The position numbers were made by a program, and so were the translations under genes. The notes below the pieces were generated by a model, which saw nothing but the letters and a program-made list of their open reading frames with translations, did no database searches and had not been told where the DNA came from. DNA of 64,000 bases. Origin: Desulfobulbus propionicus (GTDB taxonomy: Bacteria; Desulfobacterota; Desulfobulbia; Desulfobulbales; Desulfobulbaceae). Shown here piece by piece: positions 7,599 to 18,336 of the stretch; position 1 is the stretch's first letter; each line of letters opens with the position of its first letter. The DNA lies in the NCBI GenBank assembly GCA_002748735.1, contig PDTC01000009.1, positions 111,331-175,330 on the forward strand, in the 5' to 3' direction.

Positions 7599-8060
7599 AT
7601 GGACGTCATCTTGAAAGAAACCATCGACACCCTGGGCCAGGAAGGCGAAATCGTCAAGGTTAAACCGGGTTTCGCCCGTAACTTCCTTATCCCCCAGCAA
7701 AAAGCTGTGCTGGTCAACAAGGCGAGTCTTGCCAGACTCAAGCAGGAACAGGCCGCTATTGCCGCCCGTCTGCAGGAGCAGCAGGAGCTCACCGCCAAAC
7801 TGATGGAGCATGTTAACGGTAAGGTAGTACAGATAGCCCGTAAAGTCGGTGAGGAAGATCGACTGTTCGGCTCAGTGACAGCCGCAGATATCGCTGAAGT
7901 TCTTGAGGCCAAAGGCTGCACGGTGGATCGTAAAACCATCAAAATAGCTGAGCCTATCAAGGCGTTAGGCGAGTACCAGGTCAGTGTCAAGGTCGGATAC
8001 CAGGCTATGGCCCAGATAACGGTTCAGGTTATTCCCGAGAGTACTGGAGATACGCAATAG
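7599..8060 (+). CDS. rplI: 50S ribosomal protein L9
   Basis: This 153-residue protein begins MDVILKETIDTLGQEG, with a VKVKPGFARNFLIPQQKA block, the classic L9 N-terminal domain. A long connecting helix (about 45-75) and the C-terminal rRNA-binding domain (GSVTAADIAEVL) follow. AGAGG lies 7 nt before the chosen ATG; an in-frame ATG or other start further upstream is not needed. A rho-independent terminator follows at 8104-8140. Confidence 0.97.
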   Translation: MDVILKETIDTLGQEGEIVKVKPGFARNFLIPQQKAVLVNKASLARLKQEQAAIAARLQEQQELTAKLMEHVNGKVVQIARKVGEEDRLFGSVTAADIAEVLEAKGCTVDRKTIKIAEPIKALGEYQVSVKVGYQAMAQITVQVIPESTGDTQ

Positions 8061-8103
8061 CACTCCCGGACACGCTCACCGCTCTCCATCCCGTTTGTTG
8101 CAC

Positions 8104-8140
8104 GCCCGAGAGATCACATTCTCCCGGGCGCTCTTTTTTT
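8104..8140 (+). terminator. Rho-independent terminator after rplI
   Basis: GCCCGAGAGA (8104-8113) pairs with TCTCCCGGGC (8120-8129), with one mismatch, and is followed by CGC and seven T. It separates the ribosomal protein operon from dnaB. Confidence 0.8.
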
Positions 8141-8159
8141 CAGTGTGCAATAAGGATGA

Positions 8160-9602
8160 ATGCGGTTATCTTATCCTTTCCCAAGACTCACTTTTTCTCA
8201 CAGACAACGGCAAACAATGCAGTCACAGAAAGGAGCTCCGCTAGCCCATATCTCCAAAATACTGCCGCCCCACAATCTGGAAGCGGAGCAGACTGTACTG
8301 GGGACGATTCTCCTTCAGGAAAAGACCCTGCTCAAGGTTGTCGACATCCTTGAGCCCGATGACTTCTACCGGGATGCCCACAGTACTATCTTCCGGGCGA
8401 TGATCGCGCTGTTTGAACGACGGGAACCCCACGACCTGGTCACTGTCTGTAACCATCTTGGCAACCAGAACAAGCTAGAGGAAATCGGAGGAGCAGCCTA
8501 TATCTCCTCGCTCACGGAAGTTATTCCCTTTTCCGGTAGCCTGACCCATCATGCCCGGATTATCCGGGAGAAATCTATCCTTCGCAAGCTGATCCGTACC
8601 GCCTCTGATGTTGCATCACGCTGCTATGAAGCCCAGGATGACATAGCAACCCTGGTGGATGACGCCGAAAAAACGATTTTTGAAATTGCCCAGTCGAAAA
8701 AAAACCAGGGCTTTCAGCCAATGTCTTCCATTGTGCCCAGAGCCTTTGATCGTATTACCAGCCTTTTTGACCGCCAGGAGCACATAACCGGGGTTCCCAC
8801 CGGGTATGAGGAGCTGGACAGGATGACTGCCGGACTCCAGCAGGCCGACTTGATTATCCTGGCGGCCCGGCCTTCCATGGGCAAGACAGCGCTGGCCCTC
8901 AATATTGCCCAGCATGCTGCGATCATCTCCAAGGTACCGACGGCGATCTTCAGCCTTGAGATGTCCATGGAATCACTTGCCCTGCGCATGCTCTGTTCCA
9001 TGGGACATATTGACTCCCAACGAATCAGGACCGGCCATCTCCGCGAAAGCGACTGGCCAAAACTGACGCGAGCTACCGGAATCCTGGCCGATGCCCCCAT
9101 CTTTATTGACGACGCCGCCGGTCTCACTGCCCTGGAGATGCGGGCCAAGGCGAGACGACTTAAATCAGAACATGACCTGGGGCTCATCATCGTCGATTAC
9201 CTCCAGCTGATGCAGGGCAGGGCTTCCACTGAAAATCGTGCCCAGGAGATCTCTGAGATCTCCCGGGCCCTTAAGGCAATGGCCAAGGAACTCAACGTTC
9301 CGGTCATCGCTCTTAGTCAGTTAAATCGCTCCCTGGAGAATCGCAGTGACAAACGCCCTCAACTGGCTGACCTTCGAGAATCAGGTGCAATTGAGCAGGA
9401 TGCCGACGTCATCATGTTCATCTACCGAGATGAGGTCTACAACAAAAAACCGGAGAGCCCCAACAAGGGGAAGGCTGAGCTCATCATCGGCAAGCAGCGC
9501 AATGGACCTACGGGCGTGGTCTTACTGACATTTCTTGGCGAATACACCCTCTTTGAAAGCTATTCGGACCGATTGCCCCCTCCAGAACCAACAGTGCAGT
9601 AA
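8160..9602 (+). CDS. dnaB: Replicative DNA helicase DnaB
   Basis: DnaB is the hexameric fork helicase that translocates 5' to 3' on the lagging strand. The N-terminal collar domain ([17 protein letters not shown]) is followed by the RecA-like motor with Walker [14 protein letters not shown], Walker [11 protein letters not shown], and the QLNRSLENR and [12 protein letters not shown] motifs. No intein interrupts it. Start choice is uncertain: AAGGA lies only 3 nt before the ATG at 8160, while an in-frame ATG at 8217 gives a more typical N-terminus but has no Shine-Dalgarno. It follows rplI, the standard order. Confidence 0.96.
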   Translation: MRLSYPFPRLTFSHRQRQTMQSQKGAPLAHISKILPPHNLEAEQTVLGTILLQEKTLLKVVDILEPDDFYRDAHSTIFRAMIALFERREPHDLVTVCNHLGNQNKLEEIGGAAYISSLTEVIPFSGSLTHHARIIREKSILRKLIRTASDVASRCYEAQDDIATLVDDAEKTIFEIAQSKKNQGFQPMSSIVPRAFDRITSLFDRQEHITGVPTGYEELDRMTAGLQQADLIILAARPSMGKTALALNIAQHAAIISKVPTAIFSLEMSMESLALRMLCSMGHIDSQRIRTGHLRESDWPKLTRATGILADAPIFIDDAAGLTALEMRAKARRLKSEHDLGLIIVDYLQLMQGRASTENRAQEISEISRALKAMAKELNVPVIALSQLNRSLENRSDKRPQLADLRESGAIEQDADVIMFIYRDEVYNKKPESPNKGKAELIIGKQRNGPTGVVLLTFLGEYTLFESYSDRLPPPEPTVQ

Positions 9603-9658
9603 CCCAGGCATACAACGTTGTTAAACATATCGCTCGCTTTCTGAACACGGGATACACC

Positions 9659-12136
9659 ATGCAGCATACAGACAAGTACGACTTCAAGCGCATTGAGAGC
9701 ACATGGCAACAACGATGGCAGGACGAGGCACCTGACCGCGCCGTCGTTGATCTGTCACGTCCCAAATACTATGTCCTGGAGATGTTCCCCTACCCTTCCG
9801 GTCGTATCCATATGGGGCATGTGCGCAACTACTCCATCGGTGATGTCATTGCCAGGTATAAGCGTATGCGAGGATTCAACGTCATTCATCCCATGGGCTG
9901 GGATGCCTTTGGCCTGCCTGCAGAAAACGCCGCCTTACAACGAGGTGTCCATCCCGCAGCCTGGACCAATGACAATATTTCGTATATGCGCACCCAGCTC
10001 AAGGCCATGGGGCTGAGCTACGATTGGGAGCGGGAATTTGCCACCTGCCATGCCGACTACTATCGCTGGGAGCAGCTGCTCTTTTTGAAGATGTTCGAAA
10101 AGGGGCTTGTGTACCGGAAGGAAACCACGGTCAACTGGTGTGACGACTGCAAAACAGTACTCGCCCGGGAGCAGGTCATTGACGGCGCCTGCTGGCGATG
10201 CGACCAACTGGTGCTGCCCAAGGTGATGCATGGCTGGTTCTTCAAAATTACCGACTACGTCGAAGAACTACTGACCGATCTGGATACCCTTACCGGCTGG
10301 CCGGAAAAAGTCGTGACCATGCAACGCAACTGGATTGGCAAGAGCCGTGGTCTGGCCTGTGACTTCCAGGTAGAGGGCAGCGACGAGGTCATCACCATCT
10401 TCACCACCCGACCAGATACTATTTTCGGGGTTACCTTCATGTCCCTGGCCATTGAACACCCACTGATTCCCTCACTGATCGAGGCCAGAAAAGAGGCGGC
10501 CGCTGTTGAGGAGTTCATTGAACGTACCCGGGTGGAAAAACAGCGAGGCGCCCTGGATGAAGAGCAGGAAAAGCACGGGGTCTTTACCGGAGCCTACTGC
10601 ATAAACCCCTACAACGGTGAACGGGTTCCCATTTATGTCGCCAATTTTGTCCTTATGGAATACGGCACGGGAGCAGTAATGGCGGTGCCCGCCCACGACC
10701 AGCGTGACTTTGAGTTTGCCCGTAAATACGACCTGCCGATCAGACCGGTGATTCAGGCCGGCGATGCAGACCTGCAGGTGAACCCCCTGGAGAGTGCTTG
10801 TGAAGCCCCCGGTGTACTCATCAATTCCGGAAGGTTTACCGGTCTGGACTCTGAAACCGCAAAAGGTGCTATAATTGAACATGCACAGCAGCAGGGATTT
10901 GGTGACGAACATACCACCTACCGTCTCCGTGACTGGGGTATCTCCCGGCAACGTTACTGGGGCGCCCCTATTCCTGTTATCCACTGTTCCTCCTGCGGCA
11001 TGGTACTTGTGCCCGAAGAGCAGTTACCTGTCGAACTGCCCGGCACGGACACCGACCAGGGGGAACACACACCTCTCCACCAGCAGGAAGCGTTTATCAC
11101 AACAACCTGCCCGACCTGCGGAAAACCAGCGCGGCGCGAAACTGACACCATGGATACCTTTGTCGAGTCTTCCTGGTATTTTGCCAGATTCACCAGCCCG
11201 CAGGAGACCTCCACACCGGTTCAACCGGAAGCCGCAAACTACTGGATGGCCGTCGACCAGTACATCGGCGGAGTTGAGCATGCCATCCTTCATCTGCTCT
11301 ATGCCCGCTTCTTCACCAAGGTCTTACGAGATCTCGGCTACCTCCAGATCGACGAACCCTTCACGAACCTGCTCACCCAGGGAATGGTCACCAAAGACGG
11401 CGCCAAGATGTCTAAATCCAAGGGGAACGTGGTGGACCCGGATGAGCTGATCGGTATATACGGTGCTGACACCGTACGCCTGTTCTCCCTGTTCGCGGCA
11501 CCACCGCAAAAGGATCTCGAATGGAACGCCCAAGGGGTTGAGGGCTGTCATCGTTTTCTCGGCAGGGTCTACCGACTGGTGGGGCAGAACATTGCCTGCT
11601 TTACAGACCAGGCCCAGATCGAATCGGCCTCCCTGGATGAAGCCTCAAGGGACCTGCACCGAAAAACGCACCAGACGATCCAGCGGGTCACCAACTCCAT
11701 TGAAAATAATTTTCATTTCAACACCGCCATCGCCGGTGTTATGGAACTGGTCAATCTCATCAGCGCTCAGCTTGGCAAAGATGTGGCACTCGACAGTTCT
11801 GTACTGCAGGAGGCCCTGGAAACCACGATTATCCTCCTTTTTCCCATGGTGCCCCATTTCAGTGAGGAGCTGTGGGAGATGACGGGACATGCAAACCGGC
11901 TGGCAACTGTTTCCTGGCCGATGTTCGATGTTGAGGCTGCACGCGAACAGCAATTGACCATTGTTGTTCAGGTAAACGGCAAGGTTCGTGGCCGTCTGCA
12001 AGTCAATGCCGATATTGATGACGACACCCTCAAGGCACTTGCCCTTGAAGAACCAAAAGTGAAGAATTTCCTTGACAAGAAGACACCAAAGAAAATTATT
12101 GTCGTAAAAAAGAAACTTGTTAATATCGTTATTTAA
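9659..12136 (+). CDS. leuS: Leucyl-tRNA synthetase
   Basis: This is an 825-residue class I aminoacyl-tRNA synthetase of the bacterial LeuRS type. The HIGH motif is HMGH at 51-54 and the KMSKS motif is at about 583-587. Between them lie the CP1 editing domain, with [12 protein letters not shown], and a zinc-binding region with CxxC pairs. The C-terminal anticodon-binding domain ends with the small LeuRS extension VQVNGKVRG. It is followed closely by lptE, as in E. coli, although holA does not come next here. Confidence 0.98.
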   Translation: MQHTDKYDFKRIESTWQQRWQDEAPDRAVVDLSRPKYYVLEMFPYPSGRIHMGHVRNYSIGDVIARYKRMRGFNVIHPMGWDAFGLPAENAALQRGVHPAAWTNDNISYMRTQLKAMGLSYDWEREFATCHADYYRWEQLLFLKMFEKGLVYRKETTVNWCDDCKTVLAREQVIDGACWRCDQLVLPKVMHGWFFKITDYVEELLTDLDTLTGWPEKVVTMQRNWIGKSRGLACDFQVEGSDEVITIFTTRPDTIFGVTFMSLAIEHPLIPSLIEARKEAAAVEEFIERTRVEKQRGALDEEQEKHGVFTGAYCINPYNGERVPIYVANFVLMEYGTGAVMAVPAHDQRDFEFARKYDLPIRPVIQAGDADLQVNPLESACEAPGVLINSGRFTGLDSETAKGAIIEHAQQQGFGDEHTTYRLRDWGISRQRYWGAPIPVIHCSSCGMVLVPEEQLPVELPGTDTDQGEHTPLHQQEAFITTTCPTCGKPARRETDTMDTFVESSWYFARFTSPQETSTPVQPEAANYWMAVDQYIGGVEHAILHLLYARFFTKVLRDLGYLQIDEPFTNLLTQGMVTKDGAKMSKSKGNVVDPDELIGIYGADTVRLFSLFAAPPQKDLEWNAQGVEGCHRFLGRVYRLVGQNIACFTDQAQIESASLDEASRDLHRKTHQTIQRVTNSIENNFHFNTAIAGVMELVNLISAQLGKDVALDSSVLQEALETTIILLFPMVPHFSEELWEMTGHANRLATVSWPMFDVEAAREQQLTIVVQVNGKVRGRLQVNADIDDDTLKALALEEPKVKNFLDKKTPKKIIVVKKKLVNIVI

Positions 12137-12181
12137 ATTTTTTCCTTACATTAACCCCGTATGCCCGATAAGGAGTCACCT

Positions 12182-12733
12182 GTGAACAGTGCCAAGTTAT
12201 CCACTTTTCTCCTCCTTGCCCTGATACTCTCCGGATGTGGGGGGTACTACTTTCCCCATGTGTACGATGGGCCACAAAAATCCGTATACATGCCGAACTG
12301 GAAAAACCGGAGCAACAAACTCGGCCTGGACTCGCAAATTTACCAGAGCCTTGCCCACTGGTTCCAGAAATCTGAAGCCATTTCCATCACCAAAAAGAAA
12401 GAAGGTGCTGACGTTGTTCTGGCCGGTGAAATCATCAGCCTTGACCTGCCGAGCGTCACCTGGGGCAGCAATGCCAAGACTGTTGACGTAAAAGCCACCT
12501 TGGAAGTTCGCTATGTTCTCAAAGATCAGCACACCGGCGAACTTCTCTGGGAGGTGCCCAGAGAAAGATGGGCAGAAGACTACAACGCCAAAACAGTCAA
12601 TGCCACTGCGGAAAACGAAGCGCTGGAAACCATTATCAATGATCTTTCTGAAAAGATCTATATTGGCGTGCTGGATCGAATCCGACGACAGAATCTTCAA
12701 CCTCAGGCTGAAACGACAACCACCGGCACATAA
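12182..12733 (+). CDS. lptE: LPS-assembly lipoprotein LptE
   Basis: LptE plugs the LptD barrel that inserts LPS into the outer leaflet. I chose the GTG at 12182 because AAGGAG lies 6 nt upstream; this gives a clean signal peptide ending at the lipobox LSGC. An ATG at 12161 in the same frame would add seven residues and place the Shine-Dalgarno inside the gene. The mature protein shows the family pattern GYYFPH, a VYMPNWKNRSN segment, ADVVLAGEI and LLWEVPRERW. The position directly after leuS agrees. A strong stem-loop follows at 12752. Confidence 0.82.
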   Translation: MNSAKLSTFLLLALILSGCGGYYFPHVYDGPQKSVYMPNWKNRSNKLGLDSQIYQSLAHWFQKSEAISITKKKEGADVVLAGEIISLDLPSVTWGSNAKTVDVKATLEVRYVLKDQHTGELLWEVPRERWAEDYNAKTVNATAENEALETIINDLSEKIYIGVLDRIRRQNLQPQAETTTTGT

Positions 12734-12751
12734 TTTCCCCGTACCAGGGTG

Positions 12752-12792
12752 TTCACCGCGACGGTAGTATAGCCCTCTCCCGTCGCGGTGAA
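12752..12792 (+). repeat. 13-bp perfect inverted repeat (stem-loop) between lptE and dus
   Basis: TTCACCGCGACGG (12752-12764) and its exact reverse complement (12780-12792) enclose a 15-nt loop. There is no T run on either side, so it is not a standard rho-independent terminator. It may act as a U-less terminator or protect the lptE 3' end. Confidence 0.7.
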
Positions 12793-12843
12793 GACAGACA
12801 ACCACGACGACAGTCTTCCAGACAGACCACTACCGACGTCCTC

Positions 12844-13767
12844 ATGGACCTTCTGCGTGACCACCCCTTCCTGCTTGCCCCCCTAGCCGGATACAGTGAT
12901 ATCGCCTTCAGGCTGCTCTGCAGAGAAGCCGGTGCGGCAGGCTGCTTCACCGAGATGATCAGCTGTCACGGTGTCATCCACGACCAGCAGAACACCCTTG
13001 ACCTCACCCGGACCTGCACGGAAGAACGCCCGGTAATCCTGCAACTCTTTGGCGATGACCCGGAAATCATGGGTGAGGCGACAACAGTTATCAACAGGCT
13101 ACCCATAGATGGAATAGACCTGAACATGGGATGTCCGGTACGAAAGGTGGTCAAACGAGGTGCCGGCGCATCTCTGATGAGAGATCCACCCAGAGCAGAG
13201 GCCATTATTCGCGCGGTGTGCGCCCGGACTTCTCTGCCTGTAACGGTGAAAACCAGGGTGGGCTGGGGGGCCGATGAATGCACTGCCCCCGCCTTTGCCC
13301 AGATGGCGGAACAGGCCGGCGCAGCGGCGATAACTGTGCACGGCAGGACCTGGGCACAGGGTTTTAGCGGCCAGGTCAACCTGCGCGCCATTGCTGCGGT
13401 TAAGGCAACGGTCTCCATTCCGGTTATCGGCAATGGTGATATTCTCACCTACAATGACGGCCTCGCCATGATGCAGCAAACCGGATGTGACGCTGTCATG
13501 ATCGGTCGTGGCGCCCTGGGCAACCCCTGGGTTTTCCAGAAAGAAGGCCGTCCTCAAACGCTTGTACAGCGTCTCCCCATGCTGGAACGCCATATCCAGC
13601 TTGCCCGTCGGCTCTTACCTGAAAAACGTATCATTCATCGCCTGAAAAATCAGGCCCACCGCTACCTTCACGGTATTCACGGCGCAACCGCCATCCGTCA
13701 GGCCATTACTGAAAGCGCAGACAGCGAAGCACTTCTGGACCTCATCAACAGGTACTCGCAAAGGTGA
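12844..13767 (+). CDS. dus: tRNA-dihydrouridine synthase (DusB-like)
   Basis: This flavoenzyme of 307 residues reduces uridine to dihydrouridine in tRNA. It has the FMN-binding TIM barrel start LLAPLAGYSD, the catalytic cysteine in LNMGCPVRKVVKRGAG, TVKTRVGW, ITVHGRT and the phosphate-binding IGNGD and MIGRGALGNPW. It fits the DusB group best by motif spacing, but family-level assignment is safer. It is the last plus-strand gene before the convergent ssb. Confidence 0.93.
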   Translation: MDLLRDHPFLLAPLAGYSDIAFRLLCREAGAAGCFTEMISCHGVIHDQQNTLDLTRTCTEERPVILQLFGDDPEIMGEATTVINRLPIDGIDLNMGCPVRKVVKRGAGASLMRDPPRAEAIIRAVCARTSLPVTVKTRVGWGADECTAPAFAQMAEQAGAAAITVHGRTWAQGFSGQVNLRAIAAVKATVSIPVIGNGDILTYNDGLAMMQQTGCDAVMIGRGALGNPWVFQKEGRPQTLVQRLPMLERHIQLARRLLPEKRIIHRLKNQAHRYLHGIHGATAIRQAITESADSEALLDLINRYSQR

Positions 13768-13896
13768 TGCCTGTCGGCTCAGGCAGAACCAAGAGGAGAC
13801 CATGCCTTAAGGGGCACCTCCTGGTGGCGGCTGGAGTCCAGAGAAAAAACACGAATGGCGGACGTACAGAAGCAGGGACGTGGTTTACCGCGGCAA

Positions 13897-14331
13897 TCAG
13901 AACGGCACATCGTCCTCGCTTGGAGGAGGATTATTGTAGCCGTAATCGCCGCCGCCAAGACTGCCACCACTGCCCCCATACTCCTGACCGCCACCTTCAC
14001 TGCTCTGCCGAGGCGAGAGCATCTTCATCTCCCGGGCCTGAATCTCGGTGGTATAACGGTCATTCCCGTTCTGGTCTTGCCATTTTCGGGTCTGGATACG
14101 CCCTTCAATGTATACACGTGATCCTTTAGAGAGGTACTGGCCACATATCTCGGCAAGCTTTCTCCAGGCAACGATGCGGTGCCATTCGGTCTGCTCCTGC
14201 ATCTGGCCGTCCTGCCCTTTCCACCGCTCTGACGTGGCAATGTTGAACGTGGCCACAGGAACACCATTCTGGGTGTAGCGGATTTCCGGATCTGCCCCAA
14301 GATTACCGATAAGTATCGCCTTGTTGATCAT
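13897..14331 (-). CDS. ssb: Single-stranded DNA-binding protein
   Basis: This 144-residue SSB has an OB fold at 1-105 ([36 protein letters not shown]) and a Gly-rich linker. It ends in the acidic tip SEDDVPF that recruits replication and repair proteins. AAGGTG lies 5 nt before the ATG. It appears to be transcribed alone; the 147 nt before it hold no clear -35/-10 pair. Confidence 0.97.
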   Translation of the reverse strand: MINKAILIGNLGADPEIRYTQNGVPVATFNIATSERWKGQDGQMQEQTEWHRIVAWRKLAEICGQYLSKGSRVYIEGRIQTRKWQDQNGNDRYTTEIQAREMKMLSPRQSSEGGGQEYGGSGGSLGGGDYGYNNPPPSEDDVPF

Positions 14332-14478
14332 ATTTCACCTTTTGGGTTGAAGGGTTTGTCCAAGCAGCTGATACTATACCCGGACATGGCAAAAAGTACA
14401 GGATAAACCTTGGCCAACGGTTATGAAGTATTTGGATTATCTTACTGAAAAAATAAAATATATTTTGATCGATACCTC

Positions 14479-15624
14479 TCATTTTCTCGGCATCATTTTC
14501 CCAGAGGAGTGCAGTTTTTTCTGGATAGCCTGATCGAGCATCGCCGCAATTCCCCCCTTTTCCTCCGGAATAAACCCGAAAACCGAGCGCCAGATGTGAT
14601 CAGACTCCATACAAAAATACAGGCAGGTATCAGGATCGGCGTGACGCATCAGCAATCCGGCCAGGTGTCGGTACATGACCTCCCTGTGTTCTCGAAAATA
14701 CCGAGCCTTGCCATCCAGACCTTCGACAAACTCCTGGTAAAAAATGCTGGAGTGAGGAAAACGTTCACCGGCGATGCCTTTCAATGCAGGCAGATACCGC
14801 AGCGCTCCAAGACTGATCCAGACGATGGCTTCGGCCGGTACCTTTGCAAAAAGTCGTTCTATGGTAGCTTCATAGCCCTCCTCCCAGCCGGTATGGAAAA
14901 TGACAGGGTCAAAATGAAATGCCAGGTGATACCCCCAACCAGCGCAACGAGCCGCCGCTTCCAGACGTTTTTCAAGAGTTGAAGCCCGTAGCTCTTCCCT
15001 GTGCATAATTTCGTCACTGTTGAGACTCCAGGCAACCACGGTTCTCTGATTATGGTCGAGATGTTCCAGGTTATCGATGGCCACACATTTACTCTTCAAC
15101 TCCAGAACAGCATTAGATTTTCCTGCCATGTACCTGACCAGCAGCGGACTTAATCCGGTAAGGCTGTCCAGGGCCAGACTGTCGGTGAATTCACCGGTAC
15201 CGATCCGAAAAAAACTTCCCGGGTCACGGTCCAGATCCCGATCCATCTCCGCAAACATATCATCGACATTCACATAAAAACTGAGCCAGGGATTATTGAG
15301 ATAGGCCTGCAGGATACAGTACACACAGTCCATGGGGCAATTCATACCGATATTGAGCACCTGGTACCCACAACAGCGATACTCCCTGGTGCCTGGACAG
15401 GGCTTAAAAAAACGGCCCCGGTTTTTGGTGAGCAGCAGACAGCGCTTTCCCTTGCTTAGGTTGTCCGGATAACCGCCCGGAATGGCAGGAACGCCACTGT
15501 CGCCGATAACGCTATAGCCCTTGCCCCAACGCTTAAGAATATCCTCTGTCATGGGCAGATCAAGACATCCCCTTTCCACATACAGATGCTGTACAAACGC
15601 AGCTGGATCACCGCCCTTTATCAC
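14479..15624 (-). CDS. Spore photoproduct lyase-like radical SAM protein
   Basis: This 381-residue protein resembles the SplB family, which uses a radical SAM 4Fe-4S cluster to reverse spore photoproduct thymine dimers. The cluster motif is C96-x3-C100-x2-C103 (CPMDCVYC). The SPL-type text FKPCPGTREYRCCGY lies just upstream, and GTGEFTDSLALD and AWSLNSDEI lie downstream, which are typical of SPL-like proteins in non-sporulating bacteria. The substrate in a non-spore-former is not known. The ATG at 15624 is 2 nt from the glycosyltransferase stop, so the two genes form one operon. Confidence 0.85.
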   Translation of the reverse strand: MIKGGDPAAFVQHLYVERGCLDLPMTEDILKRWGKGYSVIGDSGVPAIPGGYPDNLSKGKRCLLLTKNRGRFFKPCPGTREYRCCGYQVLNIGMNCPMDCVYCILQAYLNNPWLSFYVNVDDMFAEMDRDLDRDPGSFFRIGTGEFTDSLALDSLTGLSPLLVRYMAGKSNAVLELKSKCVAIDNLEHLDHNQRTVVAWSLNSDEIMHREELRASTLEKRLEAAARCAGWGYHLAFHFDPVIFHTGWEEGYEATIERLFAKVPAEAIVWISLGALRYLPALKGIAGERFPHSSIFYQEFVEGLDGKARYFREHREVMYRHLAGLLMRHADPDTCLYFCMESDHIWRSVFGFIPEEKGGIAAMLDQAIQKKLHSSGKMMPRK

Positions 15625-15626
15625 CT

Positions 15627-16514
15627 CTATCCTACTCCTTCCTGTTCAATACTCGAGTTTTCCTGCCACGACTGGTATTGCCCGGCAAGACGCAGGTAGT
15701 ATGCCGCTTCCTCAGGTCTGCCGTGCTTACGGCAGCCCCCGGCATAGATCCGGCATTTACGCAAAAGCTCACGGGACGCAAGTTGCCGTTGTCCGGTATT
15801 CAGCTCCTCTCCCTGCAACAGGGTTTGCAGCGCCCGGATTCGATACACATCCATACCCACCCTATACCGGTTGCTCAACTGGTCGCTGCGCCCACCATCC
15901 TTGATGGTCAATGCCTGATCGACACGAAGAAACCGCTCCCTCACTCCCACCCGCAGCCAGAATTCATAATCTTCGCAGCAGGGCAGTGATTCATCGAAAA
16001 GACCGTAACGTTCAAAGACCTGCCTGCGGACGATGGCCGTGGACATGCCGATAACGCACATGGCCAGGCTACGGGCAAACACATCACCATGGGCCGGGCG
16101 ATGCTTTTTTTTCTGGTGGACACGCCGACCATGACGATACCACGTTTCCAGGGTATGTGATACGCCATAAGCGGGATTCACCTGCATTGCCCTCAATTGC
16201 ACCTCGAGTTTGTCGGGATGCCACTGGTCGTCGGAGTCGAGAAAGGCCAGCAGTTGCCCGCAGGCAGCCCTGATACCGGTGTTGCGAGCCGCAGCCGCAC
16301 CCCGGTTTCCCTGCCTGAGGACCCTGAGCTGAGGACAGACGGTCGACCATCTATGCAATAGTTGCGGGGTACTGTCGGTCGAGCCATCATCAACAACGAT
16401 CAGCTCATCACAGCGCCTGCCCTGCGCAACGACAGACCCTATCGCCTTGTCAATGAAGGCGGCACGGTTATAGGTCGGCAAGATCACCGAAACCGTCTCG
16501 CGAGATGCTCCCAT
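15627..16514 (-). CDS. Family 2 glycosyltransferase
   Basis: This 295-residue cytoplasmic GT-A enzyme starts with VSVILPTYNRAAFIDKAI. It has the nucleotide-sugar motif ELIVVDDGSTD, then LDSDDQW with the metal-binding DxD. No membrane helices are seen. It probably adds a sugar to a polysaccharide or lipid-linked precursor; the sugar cannot be read from sequence. It is upstream of, and coupled to, the SPL-like gene, an unexpected pairing. Confidence 0.9.
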   Translation of the reverse strand: MGASRETVSVILPTYNRAAFIDKAIGSVVAQGRRCDELIVVDDGSTDSTPQLLHRWSTVCPQLRVLRQGNRGAAAARNTGIRAACGQLLAFLDSDDQWHPDKLEVQLRAMQVNPAYGVSHTLETWYRHGRRVHQKKKHRPAHGDVFARSLAMCVIGMSTAIVRRQVFERYGLFDESLPCCEDYEFWLRVGVRERFLRVDQALTIKDGGRSDQLSNRYRVGMDVYRIRALQTLLQGEELNTGQRQLASRELLRKCRIYAGGCRKHGRPEEAAYYLRLAGQYQSWQENSSIEQEGVG

Positions 16515-16809
16515 GAATTAAGGCCTGGTTGAATTAACGGTAGCGACCTGACGGCACTGTAGTGTAGGATGCGTCACACACTTGGCACAACTTACAGGTA
16601 TCGTCATGCATGTGGGCAAAGGCATGCACCACTGTTCAGTATGACAGGGCAGCCCGCCAACAAGCGCAGCAGCTTCAACAGCGCTTGCCGGAGGTGAACC
16701 GACGAAAAAGGGTACAGACGCCCGACCCCAGCTGAACATTTTTTACGACCCCGTACCACGTACAGTCTGGCGCCCTGGGTAACCGCGGCATGCCTGACTT
16801 CAGCATAGT
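16515..16809. other. Intergenic region between the divergent glycosyltransferase and rng
   Basis: About 295 bases without a supported gene. A 73-codon minus-strand frame (16518-16739) is Cys-rich but has no recognised motif and no good ribosome-binding site. It must hold promoters for both divergent genes, but no convincing -35/-10 pair was found by eye. Confidence 0.5.
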
Positions 16810-18324
16810 ATGTACACAGACATCCTCATCAACGCAACTAACTATGAAAACCGGGTCGCCCTGGTGGATCACGGCCAGCTCCTTGAGTTTTTTATAGAAC
16901 GCCCCGCCGAAAAGGGGCTGGTCGGTAATATCTACCGAGGCCGTGTGGTGCGTGTACTTCCGGGCATGCAGGCCGCCTTTGTTGATATCGGCCTGGAGCG
17001 CACCGGTTTTCTCTATGTGGACGACGTCCTTGACACGCTCACTAACCTGGACCGTTACCACCAGGATTTTTTAGATGGTGTCGACACTGTTCCCCGTGAG
17101 GCTACCGCCACGGATGCACAACCTGCCATTGACACCCTGCTTCGTGAGGGGCAGGAGGTTCTCGTCCAGATCTCCAAAGATCCCATTGGCAGCAAAGGCG
17201 CTCGTCTCACCTGCCACATTACCCTGCCTGGCCGTAACCTGGTTTTTATGCCCTTGACCGATCATATTGGCGTCAGCCGAAAAATCGAGGATGAAGTGTC
17301 CAGAACCAGACTCAGGGAGATGATGGAACAGCTCCGCCCCAACGGGAGCGGTTTTATTGTCCGAACTGTGGCTGAAAATATCTCCGAAGCAGAGCTGAAG
17401 GCTGATATGGAGTTTCTGCTGCTCCTCTGGGAAGAGGTCTTGACCCGGGCGGCCAAGGCCAAGATCCCGAGCCTCGTTCACAAAGATCTGGACATCATTC
17501 ATCGCAGTGTCCGTGATCTGTTCACTGACCAGGTGAACGAACTGGTTATTGACTCGCAGGCCGCCTACGACAGTCTCATCGAGTTCATCTCCTCCTTTGC
17601 CCCCAAACTCCGGCATCGTATTACCCTGTACAAAGATCCACTGCCGCTGTTCGAGGCCTACTCGATCGAAATGGACATCAACCGCGCCCTGGACAAAAAG
17701 GTCTGGCTGCGCTCCGGCGGCTATATCATTATTGAAACTACTGAGGCACTGACAGTCATAGATGTAAATACAGGGCGTTATGTTGGTAAAACCGACCTGG
17801 AGGCAACCATCTTCAAAACCAACATGGAGGCGGTCAAGGAGATCGCCTATCAGCTTAAGCTGCGCAATATTGGCGGGATTATCATCATTGATTTCATTGA
17901 CATGGAAAGTGAGAACAACCGTGAGGAGCTCTATGCAAGCTTTCAGGAGGCCATGCGCAGGGACAAGAGTAAGGTCAACATCCTCAAACTCTCTGAGTTC
18001 GGCCTGATCCAGATGACCCGCAAACGACAGAGTGAAAGCCTGACACAGCTTCTCTGTGAGCCTTGTCATTACTGCGGTGGTGACGGATTTATTAAATCAG
18101 CCCGCACCATCTGTTATGAAATTTTCCGCACGCTGACCCGCGATGCTGACAAGGTGGGTGCAGCAGGCGCCACCCTTCGGACACACCCAAAAATAGCCGA
18201 GATGCTCCTGGGTGAAGAATCCCTGCATTTTCAGGAATTGGAACGCCAGCTGCAAAAACGGTTTACCATCATTGCCAATCCTGATATGCATATCAGACAG
18301 TTCGATATCACCTGGAACGCATAA
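16810..18324 (+). CDS. rng: Ribonuclease G
   Basis: This endoribonuclease of the RNase E/G family matures 16S rRNA 5' ends and cleaves AU-rich RNA. The 504 residues begin with the short N-terminus of RNase G, followed by the S1 domain GLVGNIYRGRVVRVLPGMQAAFVDIG. The catalytic DNase I-like region follows, with TVIDVNTGRYVGK and FIDMES, then the zinc-link Cys cluster CEPCHYC in the last 70 residues. There is no RNase E scaffold extension. In related genomes rng often neighbours the TIGR03960 radical SAM gene; here that gene is 31 kb away. Confidence 0.95.
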   Translation: MYTDILINATNYENRVALVDHGQLLEFFIERPAEKGLVGNIYRGRVVRVLPGMQAAFVDIGLERTGFLYVDDVLDTLTNLDRYHQDFLDGVDTVPREATATDAQPAIDTLLREGQEVLVQISKDPIGSKGARLTCHITLPGRNLVFMPLTDHIGVSRKIEDEVSRTRLREMMEQLRPNGSGFIVRTVAENISEAELKADMEFLLLLWEEVLTRAAKAKIPSLVHKDLDIIHRSVRDLFTDQVNELVIDSQAAYDSLIEFISSFAPKLRHRITLYKDPLPLFEAYSIEMDINRALDKKVWLRSGGYIIIETTEALTVIDVNTGRYVGKTDLEATIFKTNMEAVKEIAYQLKLRNIGGIIIIDFIDMESENNREELYASFQEAMRRDKSKVNILKLSEFGLIQMTRKRQSESLTQLLCEPCHYCGGDGFIKSARTICYEIFRTLTRDADKVGAAGATLRTHPKIAEMLLGEESLHFQELERQLQKRFTIIANPDMHIRQFDITWNA

Positions 18325-18336
18325 CCGCTAAGAGCT

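Noticed and set aside
16518-16739. 73-codon Cys-rich minus-strand ORF upstream of the glycosyltransferase
   Set aside because: No Shine-Dalgarno and no family resemblance; it occupies the divergent promoter region.
17071-18069. 332-codon open frame on the minus strand inside rng
   Set aside because: It is antisense to the conserved rng coding sequence, has no recognised domain, and arises from the codon bias of rng.
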